A DNA stretch of 34,920 nucleotides from an uncultured Trueperaceae bacterium. Lineage in GTDB: Bacteria > Deinococcota > Deinococci > Deinococcales > Trueperaceae. Below the pieces are notes generated by a model. That model searched no databases and was not told the DNA's origin. It saw nothing but the letters and a program-made list of their open reading frames with translations. The stretch spans positions 1 through 34,920 of the forward strand of contig CALCHY010000298.1 in assembly GCA_937907415.1 (NCBI GenBank), written 5' to 3'. This document shows, in pieces, positions 1 through 8,032 of the stretch. The position numbers and the translations under genes are program-made. Positions within the stretch are counted from its first letter, which is position 1. Every line of letters starts with the position of its first letter.

Positions 1-263
1 CTCGCGCAACAGCTTCGCTAGAGCTCGAGCGCGGCGGTGACGACAAGTAGTGGCGCGCGCAGGGGACTCAACTGACCACCGCGTAGCGCTCCTGGAGCCA
101 GTCCCAGACCAGCCACTAGCGACTTACATGCGATTCAGAGTGGTGGCTCCTTCTCTCGCGAGAAAGTCGCAGAGCCACGCAATTAATGGACGTTCTGGGA
201 CTCGACTGCAACGATACCCATCCCGGGCGGCCCAGCGGCCGTCCATCAGGTTGTCAGGTCAGG
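1..263. other. Intergenic start of window, possible end of an upstream gene, plus a hairpin
   Basis: No complete gene is visible. On the + strand one frame is open from the window edge to a TAG at 48-50 and ends in a charged tail (ELERGGDDK). This could be the C-terminus of a gene starting outside the window, but it is too short to identify. A stem-loop lies at 143-178: GTGGCTC (143-149) pairs with GAGCCAC (172-178), and a nested TTCTC/GAGAA pair sits inside it. It could terminate either the upstream gene or the minus-strand dehydrogenase that ends at 264. No T-tract follows. Confidence 0.3.
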
Positions 264-1208
264 TCACAAGGCAGCCACCAAGCGGCCCGAGACCTTACCG
301 TCGCGCAGCTTGTCGATGCCAGCGGGAATCTCGTCGAAGCTGATCGCCGTGATGGTGGGCCTGAGGTCGCCTGAAGCCATGAGCTGGTAAACGCCCGCGA
401 TGTCTTCCTTGGTGCCGCCGTTGGAGCCCTTGAGGTTGCACTGGTTGAGGATGAGCGAGCGCGTGTTGATGGTCGATTCCAACTTGCCCATGCCCACGAG
501 CACCACGGTGCCGTCGCGGCGGATGATGTCGACCGCCTGCGCTGTGGTGGTGCCGAAGCCGGCGAAGTCCACGATGACGTCGAACTTCACGTCGGGGAAG
601 TCGGTGAGCGACTTGGAGACGCCAGCCACGCCGGCCGCCAAGGCCTGCGGCCACGCAGCCTCGTTCAGTTCGGCCACGTAGACCTCGGCGCCCTTCAGGA
701 CGGCGACGCGCGCGCCGATCTGGCCGAGGCCACCGAACCCAATGATGCCCACCTTATCGCCGCGTTTCACGCCGCCCTGCGAGATGACGGCGGCGTAGGA
801 CGTCATGCCGGCGTCCGTGGCCGCCGCGCCAGCGAGGAAGTCGACCCCATCGGGGATGGGCACGAGCGCCTGCGCGTCTATCACCAGCTTGGGGGCGAAC
901 CCGCCGTCGAAGCTGTAGCCGGGCGCCCCTGCCGGCGTGGTGGGGCAGACGGCCACGCGGTCGCCGACCTTGAAGCCGGTGACGCCCTCGCCGAGCTCGG
1001 CTATGACGCCCGCGTTCTCGTGCCCGATCGTAATCGGCAGCTTGGCTATCAGGGGCATCCAGCCGGGATCGTCGAGCACGCCCACGTCCGAGTGGCACAG
1101 GCCTGCTGCCTTGATGTCGATGACGACTTGGCCGGGGCCGGCGCCGGGCTCCGGTACCTAGTTAAGGGCCAGCGGCTGGTTGGTGCCGGTGAACTGCCAT
1201 GCTTTCAT
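264..1208 (-). pseudogene. Zinc-type alcohol dehydrogenase, interrupted by an in-frame TAG at codon 17
   Basis: Medium-chain dehydrogenase/reductase, which would oxidise an alcohol with NAD(P). The natural start is the ATG at 1208, preceded by a strong GGAGGGAG ribosome site. The first 16 codons (MKAWQFTG...) read normally, then codon 17 is TAG (1160-1158), and the same frame continues with VPEPGAGPGQ and the catalytic-zinc motifs GLCHSD and GHEN to the stop at 264. The Rossmann motif GFGGLG follows in the second half. The family consensus around the break (LNEVPEP-like) suggests GAG became TAG. Without suppression only a 16-residue peptide would be made. An internal restart at ATG 1085 would lack the zinc-binding Cys. 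The full frame is about 314 codons, short for the family (about 340), because the usual four-Cys structural-zinc loop is replaced by a short CPTTPAGAPG stretch. A single sequencing error is the main alternative. Confidence 0.85.
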
Positions 1209-1365
1209 GTGAACTCCCTCCAGACTACCTACCTGATTGCAGCCTAGTGAGCGGCTAGGGGCGAGGGCAATGGGCGGTTTTCCCTAGTTCGTCGATTGCA
1301 GCGAGGGGTGCTGTCATGCTGCGCGTCTTGAACCTGGGCCACTGTTGCTTCCACTACCTTGCCAG

Positions 1366-1524
1366 CGGGCTAGATACCTGGAGTCCCTCGGCTTCCACCC
1401 CATCGACGTCGGCCCGCAGATGGCGCGGGCGCTCGAATGCCTTGGGGCGCTGAACATCTCGCTGAACATGAAGAACGGCGCCGCGTGGAAGAGCGGCTGG
1501 AAACTCGTGGGCCCGGTGCCCTGA
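1366..1524 (+). pseudogene. C-terminal remnant of an NADPH-dependent F420 reductase-like dinucleotide-binding protein
   Basis: About 52 codons in one frame read RARYLESLGFHPIDVGP, then LECLGALNISLNMKNG, ending in WKLVGPVP and a TGA at 1522-1524. The pattern of glycine, then an aspartate-valine-glycine-proline turn, then a leucine-rich helix is what I know from the C-terminal end of the NAD(P)-binding oxidoreductases annotated as NADPH-dependent F420 reductase (pfam03807 type). The N-terminal Rossmann part is missing: upstream of 1366 the frame has no recognisable family sequence and there is no start with a ribosome site. I treat it as a dead 3' fragment. The identification rests on remembered family pattern only. 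Confidence 0.55.
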
Positions 1525-1552
1525 CGCGGGGGCCAAGGTAGGACCCGTCAGG
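1520..1552. terminator. Hairpin between the F420-reductase remnant and ppsA
   Basis: CCTGACGCGGG (1520-1530) pairs with CCCGTCAGG (1544-1552), leaving a two-base bulge. The stem includes the TGA of the remnant on the + strand and the stop codon of ppsA (1548-1550) on the minus strand, so it could act in both directions. There is no T-tract, so it is not a textbook intrinsic terminator. Confidence 0.4.
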
Positions 1553-3983
1553 CCGTCTGCGCCTCCCCCGCACCTTCCCTGGCGAGGAACAGCCAAGTCT
1601 CGAGCACGGTATCGGGATTCAGGGAGATCGAGTCGATGCCCTGCTCCAGCAGCCACCGAGCGTACTCCGGGTGATCGGAGGGGCCTTGGCCACAGATGCC
1701 CACGTACTTGCCGGCCTTGCGGCAAGCAGCGATGGCTTGGGCGGTCAGGGTCTTGACGGCGGGGTCCTGCTCGCTGAACAGGTCGGCCACCAGGCCGGAG
1801 TCGCGGTCTAGGGCCAGGGTCAACTGCGTTAGATCGTTGGAGCCGATGGAGAAGCCGTCCACGTGCTCCAGGAACTGCTCGGCCAGGATGGCGTTGGACG
1901 GCACCTCGCACATCATGATCACCTCGAGCCCGTTCGCGCCGCGCTCCAGGCCGTTCGAGCGCATGATCGCGAGCACCTCCTTTAGTTCCCCCACGGTCCG
2001 CACGAACGGCACCATGGCCTTCACGTTGCTGAGGTTCATCTCGTCACGCACGCGCCTCAGGGCCTCGCACTCCATCGCGAAGCAGGGAGCGAACGTCTCG
2101 GACCGGTAGCGGGCAGCGCCGCGGAAACCGATCATGGGGTTCTCTTCGCGCGGCTCGTAACGCTCGCCGCCCAGCAGGTGGGCGTACTCGTTCGACTTGA
2201 AGTCAGAAAGGCGCACTATCACGGGGTCGGGAGCGAAGGCAGCGGCGATGGTGGCCACCCCCTCCGCCAGTTTGGAGATGAAGAACTCGCGCGGTCCACC
2301 GTAGGCGGTGGCGCGCCCGTCTATCTCCTGGCGCAACTCGGCGGGCACGTCGGGGTACTCGAGCAGTGCTTGCGGATGAACGCCGATGGCGTTGTTGATG
2401 ATGAACTCGATGCGCGCCAGGCCCACACCGCGGTGGGGCAGCCGGGAGAACGCGAAGGCCCGTTCGGGGGTTGCCACGTTCATCATGATGTCTACGGGCA
2501 GCTCAGGCATGTCGCGCAGTTCGACCTGGCTCAGTTCGAAACGCGGGGTGCCGTCGAACACCAGGCCCTCGTCGCCCTCTGCGCAGCACACGGTCACGCG
2601 GCCGCCGTCTTGGATGAGCTCCGTGGCGTCACCGGTGCCCACCACCGCCGGTATGCCGAGTTCGCGAGCGATGATTGCCGCGTGGCAGGTGCGGCCGCCG
2701 CGGTTGGTGACTATGGCGGAGGCCCGCTTCATGACCGGCTCCCAGTCCGGGTCGGTCATGTCGGTGACGAGGACGTCGCCCTTATCCATGCGCCACATCT
2801 CCGACGTGTCGGTGATGACCTTCGCCGGCCCGGCGCCCACACGCGCGCCTACTGCCCTTCCGCGCACTATTACAGGAGCGCGCTCCAGCATGCGGAAGCG
2901 CTCCAGCACCTGACCCTCCCGGCTGCGCACCGTCTCTGGCCGCGCCTGCAGGATGTAGATGCGCCCGTCCAAGCCGTCTTTCGCCCACTCGATGTCCATT
3001 GGCCTGCCGAAATGGTCCTCGATGGCGAGCGCCTGACGGCCCAGTTCGGCGAGCTCCTCGTCGTTCAGAGCGAAGCGCATTCGCTCCGCGTCCGGCACGT
3101 TCTCGGTGCGCACGGTGCTGGCGGGGCCCGCTCGCCTGCGCGAAGAGCTGTCGTCCGCCGCCCCGGCCTCGCCCTCACCGGCGTAGATCATGCGCTGCCG
3201 CTTGCTGCCCACGCGCCGGCTCAGAATCGGCGGGACCCCCGAGCGGAGCGACGGCTTGTACAGGTAGAACTCGTCGGGGTCGACCGCTCCTTGCACGAGC
3301 AGTTCCCCTAGACCGTACGAGGCCGTGACGAACACCGCGTCATCGAAGCCCGACTCGGTGTCGAGCGTGAAAGCCACGCCGGAGACCGCTAGGTCGCTCC
3401 GAACCATCCGCTGCACGCCCACCGAGAGAGCCACTTCGGAGTGCGCGAAGCCGTGATGCACGCGGTAGGCGATGGCGCGATCGGTGAACAACGAGGCGTA
3501 CACCGTGCGCATGGCCCCCAGCATGCTCTCCACGCTGCGCACGTTGAGGATGGTCTCCTGCTGACCCGCGAAGGACGCCTCGGGTAAGTCCTCGGCGGTG
3601 GCCGACGAGCGCACTGCGACGGATAGCCCCGCTGCGCCGTCGCCCAGCTCGCGCTCGAGCTCGGCATACGCCTCGCGGACGGCTCCCTCAAGGGACGCGG
3701 GCAGCGGCGCGGCAGCAACGAGCGACCGGATCTCCTTGCCCACCTCGGCAAGGGAGACGACGTCGGCGACATCCAGTTCACGGAGGCGCCGATCGATGCG
3801 CTCCTCCAGCTCGTTGGCCTTCAGGAACTCACGGAACGCCGCTGCGGTGGTCGCGAAGCCGCCCGGCACTGCAACGCCGGCCCCGGCCAGAGCGCCGATC
3901 ATCTCACCCAAAGACGCGTTCTTGCCACCGACCTCATCGAGGTCGCGCATACCCACCTCGTCCAACCGCCGAACGTACCTCAT
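1548..3983 (-). CDS. ppsA: Phosphoenolpyruvate synthase (pyruvate, water dikinase)
   Basis: Makes phosphoenolpyruvate from pyruvate and ATP, the entry step of gluconeogenesis from C3 compounds. I chose the ATG at 3983 ([11 protein letters not shown]) because GGGGAGG precedes it at proper spacing; the frame is open further upstream to 4121, but without a ribosome site. This gives 811 residues, close to the family's usual 790-810. The order is: N-terminal ATP-grasp-like PPDK_N domain ([11 protein letters not shown] near residue 20), central phosphohistidine swivelling domain with [15 protein letters not shown] (His about residue 434), and C-terminal PEP/pyruvate TIM-barrel domain with MCEVPSN (Cys about 692) and [15 protein letters not shown]. 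An Arg/Ser-rich insert (about residues 265-290) interrupts the ATP-binding domain. It is divergent from ppsR, whose product controls this enzyme by phosphorylation. Confidence 0.96.
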   Translation of the reverse strand: MRYVRRLDEVGMRDLDEVGGKNASLGEMIGALAGAGVAVPGGFATTAAAFREFLKANELEERIDRRLRELDVADVVSLAEVGKEIRSLVAAAPLPASLEGAVREAYAELERELGDGAAGLSVAVRSSATAEDLPEASFAGQQETILNVRSVESMLGAMRTVYASLFTDRAIAYRVHHGFAHSEVALSVGVQRMVRSDLAVSGVAFTLDTESGFDDAVFVTASYGLGELLVQGAVDPDEFYLYKPSLRSGVPPILSRRVGSKRQRMIYAGEGEAGAADDSSSRRRAGPASTVRTENVPDAERMRFALNDEELAELGRQALAIEDHFGRPMDIEWAKDGLDGRIYILQARPETVRSREGQVLERFRMLERAPVIVRGRAVGARVGAGPAKVITDTSEMWRMDKGDVLVTDMTDPDWEPVMKRASAIVTNRGGRTCHAAIIARELGIPAVVGTGDATELIQDGGRVTVCCAEGDEGLVFDGTPRFELSQVELRDMPELPVDIMMNVATPERAFAFSRLPHRGVGLARIEFIINNAIGVHPQALLEYPDVPAELRQEIDGRATAYGGPREFFISKLAEGVATIAAAFAPDPVIVRLSDFKSNEYAHLLGGERYEPREENPMIGFRGAARYRSETFAPCFAMECEALRRVRDEMNLSNVKAMVPFVRTVGELKEVLAIMRSNGLERGANGLEVIMMCEVPSNAILAEQFLEHVDGFSIGSNDLTQLTLALDRDSGLVADLFSEQDPAVKTLTAQAIAACRKAGKYVGICGQGPSDHPEYARWLLEQGIDSISLNPDTVLETWLFLAREGAGEAQTA

Positions 3984-4041
3984 GCTGACCTCCCCAGAAG
4001 TTCCCAGCTGCAGTTGCATGGTGTTGCGGGTCGACGGGCTC

Positions 4042-4047
4042 AGGATA
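4042..4047 (-). promoter_or_regulatory. Possible -10 box for ppsA
   Basis: On the minus strand TATCCT lies about 60 bases upstream of the ppsA ATG in the divergent ppsA/ppsR gap. No matching -35 box is visible 16-18 bases further up, so this is weak evidence. Confidence 0.3.
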
Positions 4048-4100
4048 GGGGAGCACACGCGAGCGGCCGTCAGCTCCGCGCACAGCGGGCAACGTGCTGC

Positions 4101-4106
4101 TACCCT
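4101..4106 (+). promoter_or_regulatory. Possible -10 box directly in front of ppsR (leaderless start)
   Basis: TACCCT fits TANNNT and lies five bases before the ATG at 4112, while no ribosome site precedes that ATG. This is the arrangement seen for leaderless mRNAs in Deinococcota and Actinobacteria. No good -35 hexamer is visible. Confidence 0.35.
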
Positions 4107-4111
4107 CGAGT

Positions 4112-4951
4112 ATGGCTGCAACCACGGACGGCGGGACCCTGCAGGTCTTCTTCGTTTCCGACCACACCGGCGTCACCGCCGAGATGCTCGGCAACAGCCT
4201 GCTGGCGCGCTTCGAGGGGCTAGCCGCCCGCCTGCGCACCCGCTCCTTCATCGATTCGGTGGAGAAAGCCGATGCCCTCGTCAGGGAGATCGAGCGGGCA
4301 GAGGGGCCTCGTATGGTGCTCACCAGCATCTCCCGACCGGAGGTGCGGCACCGCTTAGAACGCGCCGACGCACTGGTGATGGACCTGTTCGAGCCGTTCC
4401 TTGGCAAGCTGGCCGCGTTCCTGCACCGCGAGCCGCACGATCAGGTGGGCAGCCTGCACCGGCTGCGCAACCTGGCGAGGTACCAGGAGCGCATCGAGGC
4501 GGTGGAGTTCGCCGTTGGCACCGACGACGGGCTGGGAACCGACCACTACCCGCGGGCCGACGTCATCCTCATCGGCGTCTCGCGCGTGGGCAAGACCCCG
4601 AGCTGCCTCTACCTGGCCATGCACTACAACCTCTACGCCGCCAACTATCCCCTCACCGACGAGGATCTCGATCTCCACGAGCTGCCGAAGGCGCTACGGG
4701 CGCACCGCGAGCGCCTCTACGGTCTCACCATCGACCCCCTGAGGCTGCATCAGATCCGCGAGGCGCGACGGGCGGATAGTGATTACTCGTCGCTCGAGCG
4801 CTGCCGCTGGGAGGTGGCTCAGGCCGAGGCCCTGTTCCGCCGCGCCCGACTACCTTTCGCCAACACAACCGTGCGCTCCGTGGAGGAGATCGCCGCGGGA
4901 CTGATGCAGGAGGAACGGCTCGAGTTGAAGAGCAGAACCAGGGAGCTCTAG
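4112..4951 (+). CDS. ppsR: PEP synthase regulatory protein (kinase/pyrophosphorylase, DUF299)
   Basis: A bifunctional regulator that inactivates PEP synthase by ADP-dependent phosphorylation of a threonine near the catalytic histidine, and reactivates it by phosphate-dependent removal. The 279-residue product begins with [22 protein letters not shown], the family's N-terminal signature. It carries the P-loop [16 protein letters not shown] from about residue 155, followed by the ANYPL segment. The length matches the family (about 270-280). I start at the ATG at 4112 (MAATTDGG); an upstream GTG at 4094 is possible, but neither has a ribosome site. The head-to-head arrangement with ppsA supports the assignment, because regulator and target are commonly neighbours. 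Confidence 0.94.
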   Translation: MAATTDGGTLQVFFVSDHTGVTAEMLGNSLLARFEGLAARLRTRSFIDSVEKADALVREIERAEGPRMVLTSISRPEVRHRLERADALVMDLFEPFLGKLAAFLHREPHDQVGSLHRLRNLARYQERIEAVEFAVGTDDGLGTDHYPRADVILIGVSRVGKTPSCLYLAMHYNLYAANYPLTDEDLDLHELPKALRAHRERLYGLTIDPLRLHQIREARRADSDYSSLERCRWEVAQAEALFRRARLPFANTTVRSVEEIAAGLMQEERLELKSRTREL

Positions 4952-4955
4952 GCGT

Positions 4956-4981
4956 CGACGGTTTCTGCCGACACCGTCGGC
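4956..4981 (+). terminator. Overlapping hairpins after ppsR
   Basis: Two alternative stems occur just after the ppsR stop: CGACGGT (4956-4962) with ACCGTCG (4973-4979), and GCCGAC (4967-4972) with GTCGGC (4976-4981) around a three-base loop. They share bases, so only one can form at a time. There is no T-run. The rest of 4982-5106 holds nothing I recognise. Confidence 0.35.
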
Positions 4982-5106
4982 TCAGCCGTACACGAGGTAA
5001 GCGCCCGCGGACATGGAGTTCAGCGGTTCCGTGTCGACTTGGAACGAGGACTGAGGAGGGGACGGCTCCGGGCCGCACCTAACCCGCTGGCTCCGATCTC
5101 GCACTT

Positions 5107-5214
5107 GTGGCAAAGGCGATATCCAACGAGATGCTCAGTCAGAAGCTCAAGGAGGCCCTTGGCGTTCCCACGCCTCAACTGACCGTTCGCGACCAGGGGA
5201 AGCGCAAGGCGTGA
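5107..5214 (+). pseudogene. Short 35-codon frame coupled to the ATPase remnant, unidentified
   Basis: A GTG-initiated frame (VAKAISNEMLSQKLKEAL, then GVPTPQLTVRDQGKRKA) ends in a TGA that overlaps the GTG of the next fragment as GTGA. I do not recognise it. It may be a piece of the same broken ATPase gene shifted by an indel, or part of a neighbouring small gene. No ribosome site decides its start. Confidence 0.25.
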
Positions 5215-5450
5215 GAGTCCGGGACCGGATGCAGTTGCTGAAGGGGTGCGTTGACCTGTTGGTCCTGCGCGACGTCATCGAGCGCCACGGAGTGCCGAAC
5301 TGCGAGGCGCTGCGCCGCCTGCAGCGCCACCTGCTCGCCAACCCCGGGGCGCCCCTAGGCATCGCCAAGTTCCACCGCGATCTGCGGTCACAGGGTATGG
5401 CGGTAGGAGAGGAGTCGCTCCGCGACTTGCTGCCGTACTCGTCCCAGTAG
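5211..5450 (+). pseudogene. Internal fragment of an AAA/DUF4143-type ATPase
   Basis: The 79-residue frame reads LKGCVDLLVLRDVIERHG, then ALRRLQRHLLANPGAPLG and KFHRDLRSQGMAVGEESLRDLL. This matches the middle segment of the widespread AAA_14/DUF4143 ATPases (pattern RDVVERH, LLRHLLSNPG, KFYNDLKSQGxxVSKDTL). Intact members are about 380-450 residues. Here both the N-terminal Walker A/B region and the C-terminal DUF4143 half are absent, and the frame diverges after LLPYSSQ. It is therefore a remnant of an accessory gene inserted between ppsR and the VOC gene. Confidence 0.65.
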
Positions 5451-5478
5451 CCCAACCGTCTTGGGGTTGAGAGATACG

Positions 5479-5504
5479 GGCGTAACCGCCGCCCTTCTTA
5501 CGCC
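5479..5504 (-). terminator. Hairpin over the stop codon of the VOC gene
   Basis: GGCGTAA (5479-5485) pairs with TTACGCC (5498-5504). The right arm contains the TAA stop of the minus-strand VOC gene (5498-5500). No T-run follows on the minus strand. Confidence 0.4.
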
Positions 5505-6424
5505 GCCGTCACCTTCAAGTCCAGGCGGTTGCCCGACGGGTCTAGCACCGAGACACCCTCCGGCATCTCTTCATACGACCAGTTGGCGTCCTTCAGGCGA
5601 GCGACCACCGCTTGCACCCCAGCGCTGGAGGGCAATTCCAGTGTGAAGCGGCGTAGGCCCGCAGTGCCAGCTGGCGCAGGCGGCGCGCCGACGCCCGACC
5701 AGGTGTTGAGGGCCAACGCATGCACCGGATTGGAGCCGTCCAGGCCGAAATCGAGCATCTGCATCTCGGCCAGGTCCATCTGCGGCCGGAAGCCGATCAG
5801 GTCGCGGTAGAAGTGCCGTGAGGCCTCGAGGTCGGCCACATGCAGATGAACGTGGTGCACGCCGAGAATCTGCAGCGGCGCGTTCATGTCCTCGTCCGGG
5901 CCCAGTTCCTTGAAGAGGTCCTCGAGGTCGACCGGATCGCGGCCGCTGCGCAGCTCGCCCTCTGTTGTGCGAGCGCCGAACTGGCCGCCAGGAAGCCGAA
6001 CGAACTGGCCGCGCTCGGGGGTTTCTAGGGTGAGCTCTATGCCGTTGCCATCGGGGTCCGAGAGGTAAGTGGTCTCGCTGACGAGGTGATCGGTGGGGGA
6101 GTTCGGGTAACGCAACGCGAACAGCCGCGCGATTATGCGAGCCAACTCGCGCCGCGTGGGAATATGCAGCGCCACGTGATACAGGCCCGTGCGGCGTGAC
6201 GCCACCGGCTCGCTGGCGCCGGGGTGAAGCACGATTGCCGTGTGTGAGGCGCCGAGGCGATAGGCGCCGTCTTCCTCGCCCAGAAGCTTCAGGCCGAGTA
6301 CTCCACTCCAAAATTGCAGAGCGTCGTCGGCGTCGGTTACGGCCAGGTGCAACTCGCCGAGCTTGGTGCCTACCGGGAGGAGCTGGTTGGGTGGAGAGTC
6401 GGCGGCGGAGGATTTGGGTGACAT
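5498..6424 (-). CDS. Two-domain VOC family protein (glyoxalase/extradiol dioxygenase fold)
   Basis: A 308-residue cytosolic protein built of two vicinal-oxygen-chelate modules. The first (about residues 20-135) shows GELHLAVTDADDALQFW, YHVALHIP and YLSDPDGNGIELTLE, giving the usual His/His/Glu metal ligands. The second (about 185-305) begins ILGVHHVHLHVADLEASRHFYRDLIGF and ends VLDPSGNRLDLKV. In the second module the expected His of the third strand is replaced by Arg in LRRFTLELP and the last ligand by Asp, so it may not bind metal in the standard way. The overall layout resembles the CatE-like group annotated as catechol 2,3-dioxygenase related. The substrate cannot be told. It is divergent from the YceI gene with a gap of about 160 bases. 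Confidence 0.88.
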   Translation of the reverse strand: MSPKSSAADSPPNQLLPVGTKLGELHLAVTDADDALQFWSGVLGLKLLGEEDGAYRLGASHTAIVLHPGASEPVASRRTGLYHVALHIPTRRELARIIARLFALRYPNSPTDHLVSETTYLSDPDGNGIELTLETPERGQFVRLPGGQFGARTTEGELRSGRDPVDLEDLFKELGPDEDMNAPLQILGVHHVHLHVADLEASRHFYRDLIGFRPQMDLAEMQMLDFGLDGSNPVHALALNTWSGVGAPPAPAGTAGLRRFTLELPSSAGVQAVVARLKDANWSYEEMPEGVSVLDPSGNRLDLKVTAA

Positions 6425-6542
6425 GGTGGCGATACGTTACCGGGGCGCGGGCGTGGCGGGTGAATGGGCGGCTACCGTCAGGGCCGCTCTGGCTTCGGGT
6501 AGGCCGCGTGCAGTTGCCCCGTGTGCAGCCACCGACCGCCCC

Positions 6543-6548
6543 TATACT
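6543..6548 (+). promoter_or_regulatory. Possible -10 box for the YceI gene
   Basis: TATACT lies 38 bases upstream of the chosen ATG (6587). A TTGCCC at 6514-6519 is too far away (23-base spacer) to be an ideal -35, so only the -10 is supported. Confidence 0.35.
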
Positions 6549-6586
6549 TGGGCCGCCGGATCGTTCCGGAGATTGGGGATGCAGTT

Positions 6587-7129
6587 ATGGCCATTAGAAC
6601 CTGGAACATCGACCCTTCCCACTCCACGATCGAGTTCTCAACCAAGCACATGATGTTCACGACGGTGCGCGGGCGTTTCAAGGAGTTTCAGGGCAAACTG
6701 CACTTGGACCGCGAGGCGCCCGACACCTCCTGGGCTGAGGTCACGATTGAAACCGCCAGCCTCGACACTGGTGCGCCCGATCGCGACGGACACCTGCGGG
6801 GCGCCGACTTCTTTGACGCGGATAAGTATCCTCAGCTCATGTTCCGGAGCAAGGAAACCATCGGAGCTTTGCCCGACGAAGGGACTCGGTTCCGCGTAGC
6901 GGGAGACCTCACGATTGGCGACACCACCGAATCCGTGATGCTAGACGTGCTGTTCCAGGGGCGCGGCACGGACCCGCGTGGCAACGAACTGGTGGGGTTC
7001 CAGGCCTCGTGCGAGATCGACAGGCGCGACTGGGGCCTTAAGTGGAACCAGGCGCTAGAAGCAGGCGGAGTCTTGGTTGCCAACAAGGTGCGCATTGATG
7101 TCGAGGTGCAGGCGGTCCTGGAGGTCTAG
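6587..7129 (+). CDS. YceI family protein
   Basis: A 180-residue protein of the YceI family, a lipocalin-like barrel that binds isoprenoid-type lipids in characterised members. The start at 6587 (MAIRTWNIDPSHSTIEFSTKHM) is preceded by GGAGATTGGGGAT and gives the usual family length. A longer frame to 6521 has no ribosome site. Family marks are WNIDPSHSTIEF at the N-terminus, TSWAEVTIETASLDTGAPDRDGHLRGADFFD in the middle (here split by Asp-rich turns), and VGFQASCEIDRRDWGLKWNQALEAGG near the end. There is no signal peptide, so it is probably cytoplasmic, unlike the periplasmic E. coli protein. It stands alone between divergent and convergent neighbours. Confidence 0.92.
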   Translation: MAIRTWNIDPSHSTIEFSTKHMMFTTVRGRFKEFQGKLHLDREAPDTSWAEVTIETASLDTGAPDRDGHLRGADFFDADKYPQLMFRSKETIGALPDEGTRFRVAGDLTIGDTTESVMLDVLFQGRGTDPRGNELVGFQASCEIDRRDWGLKWNQALEAGGVLVANKVRIDVEVQAVLEV

Positions 7130-7229
7130 GCAGCCTAGGCCGCCTGGCAATGCTTCGCTGACTTCGGCGCTTTCGGCGTGCGTCAACGCGCTGCTCGCGA
7201 AGGCGTGAAGCCCGGCACCGGCGGGATAC

Positions 7230-7724
7230 CTACGGCTGGTCTAGTCTACCTACACCCGACGGCAACCGCAGCCAGTTGCCGTTCGTAACGTGAAATCGGC
7301 CCTCTTCCTTGGCGTCCACGTCCTCCCCAAACATCACGATGGCCCCGTCCGGCTGGCTCAGCTCCACCGCCTCTGCGAACCACTGCCCTTACTCCTCGTC
7401 GCTCCCACGCCCCGCCTCGGCCACCGCCGGGAAGCTCGCGAGGAACCTCCGCGCCAGCGCTTCGGCGTCCTGCGTCTGCTCTGGCCACTGGAACGGGACA
7501 CTGTCGCCGTTGCTGGTCCCGTACGCCATACCCGGGTAGAGGCCGACCCGCAGGAGGTACCCGTCGGCCTTGAACTGCTCCGCGGGCGCCACGCTGTAAC
7601 GCCAGTACAGTCCATTCGGGGCGACGCCGCACGATAGGCGCAGGCGCTGGTAGCCCAGGAGGTGCAGCTGCGCCAGCATCTCCATCACCAGCGTCCAGGT
7701 TGGTTTGAGGATCTCCGTCGTCAC
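7230..7724 (-). pseudogene. Unrecognised protein gene with an in-frame TAA at codon 112
   Basis: I do not recognise the family. It starts at GTG 7724 (MTTEILKPTWTLVMEMLAQL) after a strong GGGAGGAG ribosome site. The frame reads HLLGYQRLRLSCGVAPNG and LYWRYSVAP, then RGSDEE, and is cut by TAA (7391-7389). The same frame then continues for 52 more sense codons (GQWFAEAVELSQPDGAIVMFGEDVD, quoted in part, ending WLRLPSGVGRLDQP) to a TAG at 7232-7230. Coding character does not change across the stop, so this is a recent nonsense mutation (Tyr TAT/TAC to TAA fits) or a base-call error in a gene of about 164 codons. A truncated 111-residue product may still be made. It lies just outside the left IS end. 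Confidence 0.6.
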
Positions 7725-7876
7725 ACCGCTTCTCCTCCCTAGCTTCTGGTGCGCTCGGACAGTGATGTCCTTACGCAGGGCCGCTTTGGTCGTAGTATGG
7801 CCGAACCCCGCCGCCAGAGTCGAACTTCAGTGGTGTGCCCTCGCCCGCCGTGTGTATGTTGACGGCGCTCGGCCTG
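7725..7876. other. Intergenic spacer left of the first IS
   Basis: No gene, RNA or repeat is recognisable here. It holds the upstream region of the broken minus-strand gene and ends at the outer edge of the left inverted repeat (7877). No target-site duplication matches the base run after 9822. Confidence 0.4.
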
Positions 7877-7967
7877 GCGTTCGACAGTGAATGGGCACAA
7901 CGGGGCGGTGCGATGAGGGGTGTTGCGTGGGGAACGCGATCTCCGATGTTGTGAGGTTGGAGTACTC

Positions 7968-7987
7968 GAAAGCCTGTAGGCACAACA
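7968..7987 (+). repeat. Subterminal direct repeat, left copy (first IS)
   Basis: GAAAGCCTGTAGGCACAACA; its partner at 9723-9742 differs at two positions. Both lie inside the inverted repeats and flank the transposase gene. The core TGTAG-N-N-CAA recurs around the transposase gene of the second IS. Confidence 0.7.
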
Positions 7988-8003
7988 ACCTGTGGGTAAC
8001 GGC

Positions 8004-8032
8004 TTGCGTGTCGGGTTGTTACCTGGTATCAT
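8004..8032 (+). promoter_or_regulatory. Transposase promoter of the first IS
   Basis: TTGCGT (8004-8009), a 17-base spacer and TATCAT (8027-8032) make a good sigma-70 promoter directly in front of the gene. Transcription would begin around 8039, close to or upstream of the GTG at 8042, implying a leaderless or very short leader. The second IS has the same TATCATG box just before its start. Confidence 0.6.

Noticed and set aside
2178..3311. Long + strand open frame (377 codons) opposite ppsA
   Set aside because: It is the antisense shadow of a GC-rich, clearly conserved gene; its translation is rich in His, Arg and Gly with no family pattern and no ribosome site.
3984..4121. Upstream extension of ppsA to 4121
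   Set aside because: The ATG at 3983 has an ideal ribosome site and begins with the family's usual N-terminus; the extension would run through the ppsR promoter region.
3598..4779. Long + strand frame (393 codons) covering the ppsA start and ppsR
   Set aside because: It overlaps both real genes in wrong frames and shows Arg/Pro/Ser-rich low-complexity translation.
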